Below are positions 13,911-15,399 of a stretch of 15,399 nt of DNA, in pieces. This stretch comes from Sphingomonas sp. GTDB lineage: Bacteria; Pseudomonadota; Alphaproteobacteria; Sphingomonadales; Sphingomonadaceae. Under the pieces are notes generated by a model that was not told the DNA's origin, searched no databases, and saw only the letters and a program-made list of their open reading frames with translations. Position 1 is the stretch's first letter. Each line of letters begins with the position of its first letter. The DNA lies in assembly GCA_025981625.1 (NCBI GenBank), contig JAICXF010000045.1, positions 1-15,399 of the forward strand, written 5' to 3'. The position numbers and the translations under genes were made by a program.

Positions 13911-14978
13911 ATGATCGACGCCGAAACCATGCTCGACCGGATCGCCGCGGCTGACAGCCTCAACGACCTCGAAGCCGTGCGCGTATCGGCGCTGGGCAAG
14001 TCGGGCGCGATCACCGCCCTGCTGAAATCGCTCGGGTCCATGGACGCGGCGACCCGGGCAATCGAAGGGCCCCGAATCCATGCGCTGCGTGAACAGGTCA
14101 CCGACGCCTTGGCCGGACGCAAGGCGGCGCTCGAAAGCGCTGAGCTGGACCGCAAGCTCGCAACCGAGAGGATCGACCTTTCGCTGCCCGCTCCGGACAA
14201 TTTGTCCGGCACCGTGCACCCCGTCAGCCAGGTGATGGACGAACTCGCGGAAATTTTCGCAGACCTCGGCTTCTCGGTCGCTGAAGGGCCCGAAATCGAG
14301 ACCCAATGGTACAATTTCAGCGCGCTCAACATGCCCGAGAACCATCCGGCGCGGGCGATGCAGGATACCTTCTATCTCGAGCCGCGAACGCCGGAGGAGG
14401 AGCCCTATGTCCTGCGCACGCACACCTCCCCGGTCCAGATCCGCGCCGGCGAGAGCCTCGGAGCCCCGCTCTACGTGATTGCGCCGGGCCGCGTGTACCG
14501 TTCGGACAGCGACGCGACCCACACGCCGATGTTCCACCAGGTTGAAGGCCTCGTCATCGACAAGGGCATCACGCTCGGCCACCTCAAATGGACGCTCGAG
14601 ACGTTCCTCAAGGCGTTCTTCGAGCGCGACGACGTCGTGCTGCGCCTGCGCCCATCCTACTTCCCGTTCACCGAACCGTCGGCCGAGGTCGACGTCGGCT
14701 GGTCGATGGAGAAGGGCCGGCGCGTCGTCGGCGGCCAGGAAGGCTGGATGGAAGTGCTGGGCAGCGGGATGGTCCACCCCCGCGTGATCGCCAATATCGG
14801 GCTCGACCCGGACGAGTGGCAGGGCTTCGCGTTCGGCTGCGGGATCGACCGGCTGGCGATGCTCAAATACGGCATGGATGATCTCCGCGCCTTCTTCGAT
14901 GGCGATATCCGCTGGTTGAAGCACTACGGCTTCCGGGCGCTCGACGTACCGACGCTCTCCGGCGGAGTGGGCGCATGA
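13911..14978 (+). CDS. pheS: Phenylalanine--tRNA ligase alpha subunit
   Basis: PheS is the catalytic subunit of the alpha2-beta2 class IIc synthetase that charges tRNA-Phe in the cytoplasm. The 355-residue protein has an N-terminal coiled-coil arm (residues 1 to about 90) that binds tRNA, then the catalytic core. Motif 2 is [21 protein letters not shown] (193-213) and motif 3 is [17 protein letters not shown] (305-321). Ala307 in FAFG corresponds to the residue that sets phenylalanine selectivity (Ala294 in E. coli, from general knowledge). [16 protein letters not shown] is also diagnostic. Length is normal. The ATG at 13911 has no ribosome site. The stop TGA overlaps the pheT ATG as ATGA, so the subunits are translationally coupled. 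rplT is not directly upstream as in many bacteria. Confidence 0.97.
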   Translation: MIDAETMLDRIAAADSLNDLEAVRVSALGKSGAITALLKSLGSMDAATRAIEGPRIHALREQVTDALAGRKAALESAELDRKLATERIDLSLPAPDNLSGTVHPVSQVMDELAEIFADLGFSVAEGPEIETQWYNFSALNMPENHPARAMQDTFYLEPRTPEEEPYVLRTHTSPVQIRAGESLGAPLYVIAPGRVYRSDSDATHTPMFHQVEGLVIDKGITLGHLKWTLETFLKAFFERDDVVLRLRPSYFPFTEPSAEVDVGWSMEKGRRVVGGQEGWMEVLGSGMVHPRVIANIGLDPDEWQGFAFGCGIDRLAMLKYGMDDLRAFFDGDIRWLKHYGFRALDVPTLSGGVGA

Positions 14979-15399
14979 AGTTCTCGCTGGAGTGGCTGAA
15001 GCAGCATCTGGAGACCGAGGCTTCTGCTACCGAGATCGCAGACAAGCTGACGGCGATCGGCCTGGAGGTCGAAAGCCTGTCGAACCCAGGCGAGGCCTTG
15101 GCGCCGTTTCGGATCGCGAAGGTACTCACTGCGCAAAAGCACCCGCAGGCGGACAAGCTGCAGGTCCTGACTGTCGACGCCGGCGAGGGTCCGGTGCAGG
15201 TCGTCTGCGGCGCGCCCAACGCTCGCGCCGGAATGCTTGGGGTGTTCGGCCCACCGGGAGCCGACATCCCCGGCAGCGGCATCACATTGAAGGTCGCTGC
15301 CATCCGTGGAGTCGAGAGCCGCGGCATGATGTGCTCGTCGCGCGAGCTGGAGCTCGGCGAGGATCATAGCGGGATCATCGAGCTTCCCGACGACGCACC
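14975..15399 (+). CDS. pheT: Phenylalanine--tRNA ligase beta subunit, N-terminal part (runs off window)
   Basis: The frame stays open from the ATG at 14975 to the window end, giving 141 codons plus two bases of a gene usually near 800 codons. The sequence [25 protein letters not shown] is the standard PheT opening. It is followed by the OB-fold tRNA-binding domain: [59 protein letters not shown]. PheT does not carry the aminoacylation site; it supplies tRNA anticodon contacts and the editing site for misacylated Tyr-tRNA-Phe, the latter lying beyond the window. The ATGA overlap with pheS fixes the start. Identity is firm; completeness cannot be judged. Confidence 0.96.
   Translation, partial: MKFSLEWLKQHLETEASATEIADKLTAIGLEVESLSNPGEALAPFRIAKVLTAQKHPQADKLQVLTVDAGEGPVQVVCGAPNARAGMLGVFGPPGADIPGSGITLKVAAIRGVESRGMMCSSRELELGEDHSGIIELPDDA

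Noticed and set aside
13530..14924. Long open frame on the minus strand antisense to pheS
   Set aside because: It lies entirely over pheS and the start of DUF5996, both firm genes; long antisense frames are expected at this GC content and the translation has no family pattern.
1..15399. CRISPR array, tRNA, insertion sequence, toxin-antitoxin or defence island
   Set aside because: I found no regularly spaced repeats, cloverleaf, transposase motifs or paired small genes of these kinds; the repeats present are single palindromic elements.

Overview
The window reads as ordinary chromosome from a high-GC alphaproteobacterium, most likely a member of the Sphingomonadaceae. This rests on the protein character (DUF4170, DUF5996, a ScfR-type regulator, a short GltX), on the Caulobacter-like GCTA-type promoter remnant and on the small palindromic repeats. 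The family-level placement is inference; no rRNA or tRNA gene is present to test it. No gap of more than about 160 bases lacks a gene. I found no CRISPR array, tRNA, prophage, transposase or anti-phage system.

Layout. Bases 49-5241 hold five co-oriented minus-strand genes, read from right to left: nadE (NAD+ synthase), a lineage-type membrane protein of unknown function, gltX (glutamyl-tRNA synthetase), a 106-residue single-span membrane protein, and ribD (riboflavin deaminase/reductase). The ribD reading frame ends inside a palindromic repeat. Divergent from nadE, the plus strand carries prs (PRPP synthase), a short-chain dehydrogenase, and the ribosomal pair rpmI-rplT behind its own promoter and a structured leader. 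An intrinsic terminator closes rplT.

Bases 7882-12861 are a glyoxylate-shunt block. On the minus strand aceA (isocitrate lyase), a small DUF4170 protein and aceB (malate synthase) lie in tight succession, and the DUF4170 stop overlaps the aceB start. A small secreted ExbD/TolR-like protein follows. A ScfR/RamB-type regulator is transcribed divergently from aceA and is the obvious candidate controller of the shunt. A DUF5996 gene converges on the regulator. Then pheS and the first 141 codons of pheT run off the right edge, again with an ATGA overlap.

The rpmI-rplT-pheS-pheT order common in bacteria is therefore split here by about 6 kb of glyoxylate-shunt and accessory genes. At least four palindromic REP-like elements of about three sequence types sit hard against gene ends: ribD 3' end, nadE/prs, prs/SDR, regulator/DUF5996. 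They appear to supply a protein C-terminus, probable terminators, and perhaps promoter context. I do not see a convincing new multi-gene system. The most interesting leads are the repeat-derived RibD tail, the three-hairpin rpmI leader, DUF4170 embedded in the glyoxylate operon, and the free-standing secreted ExbD-like domain.
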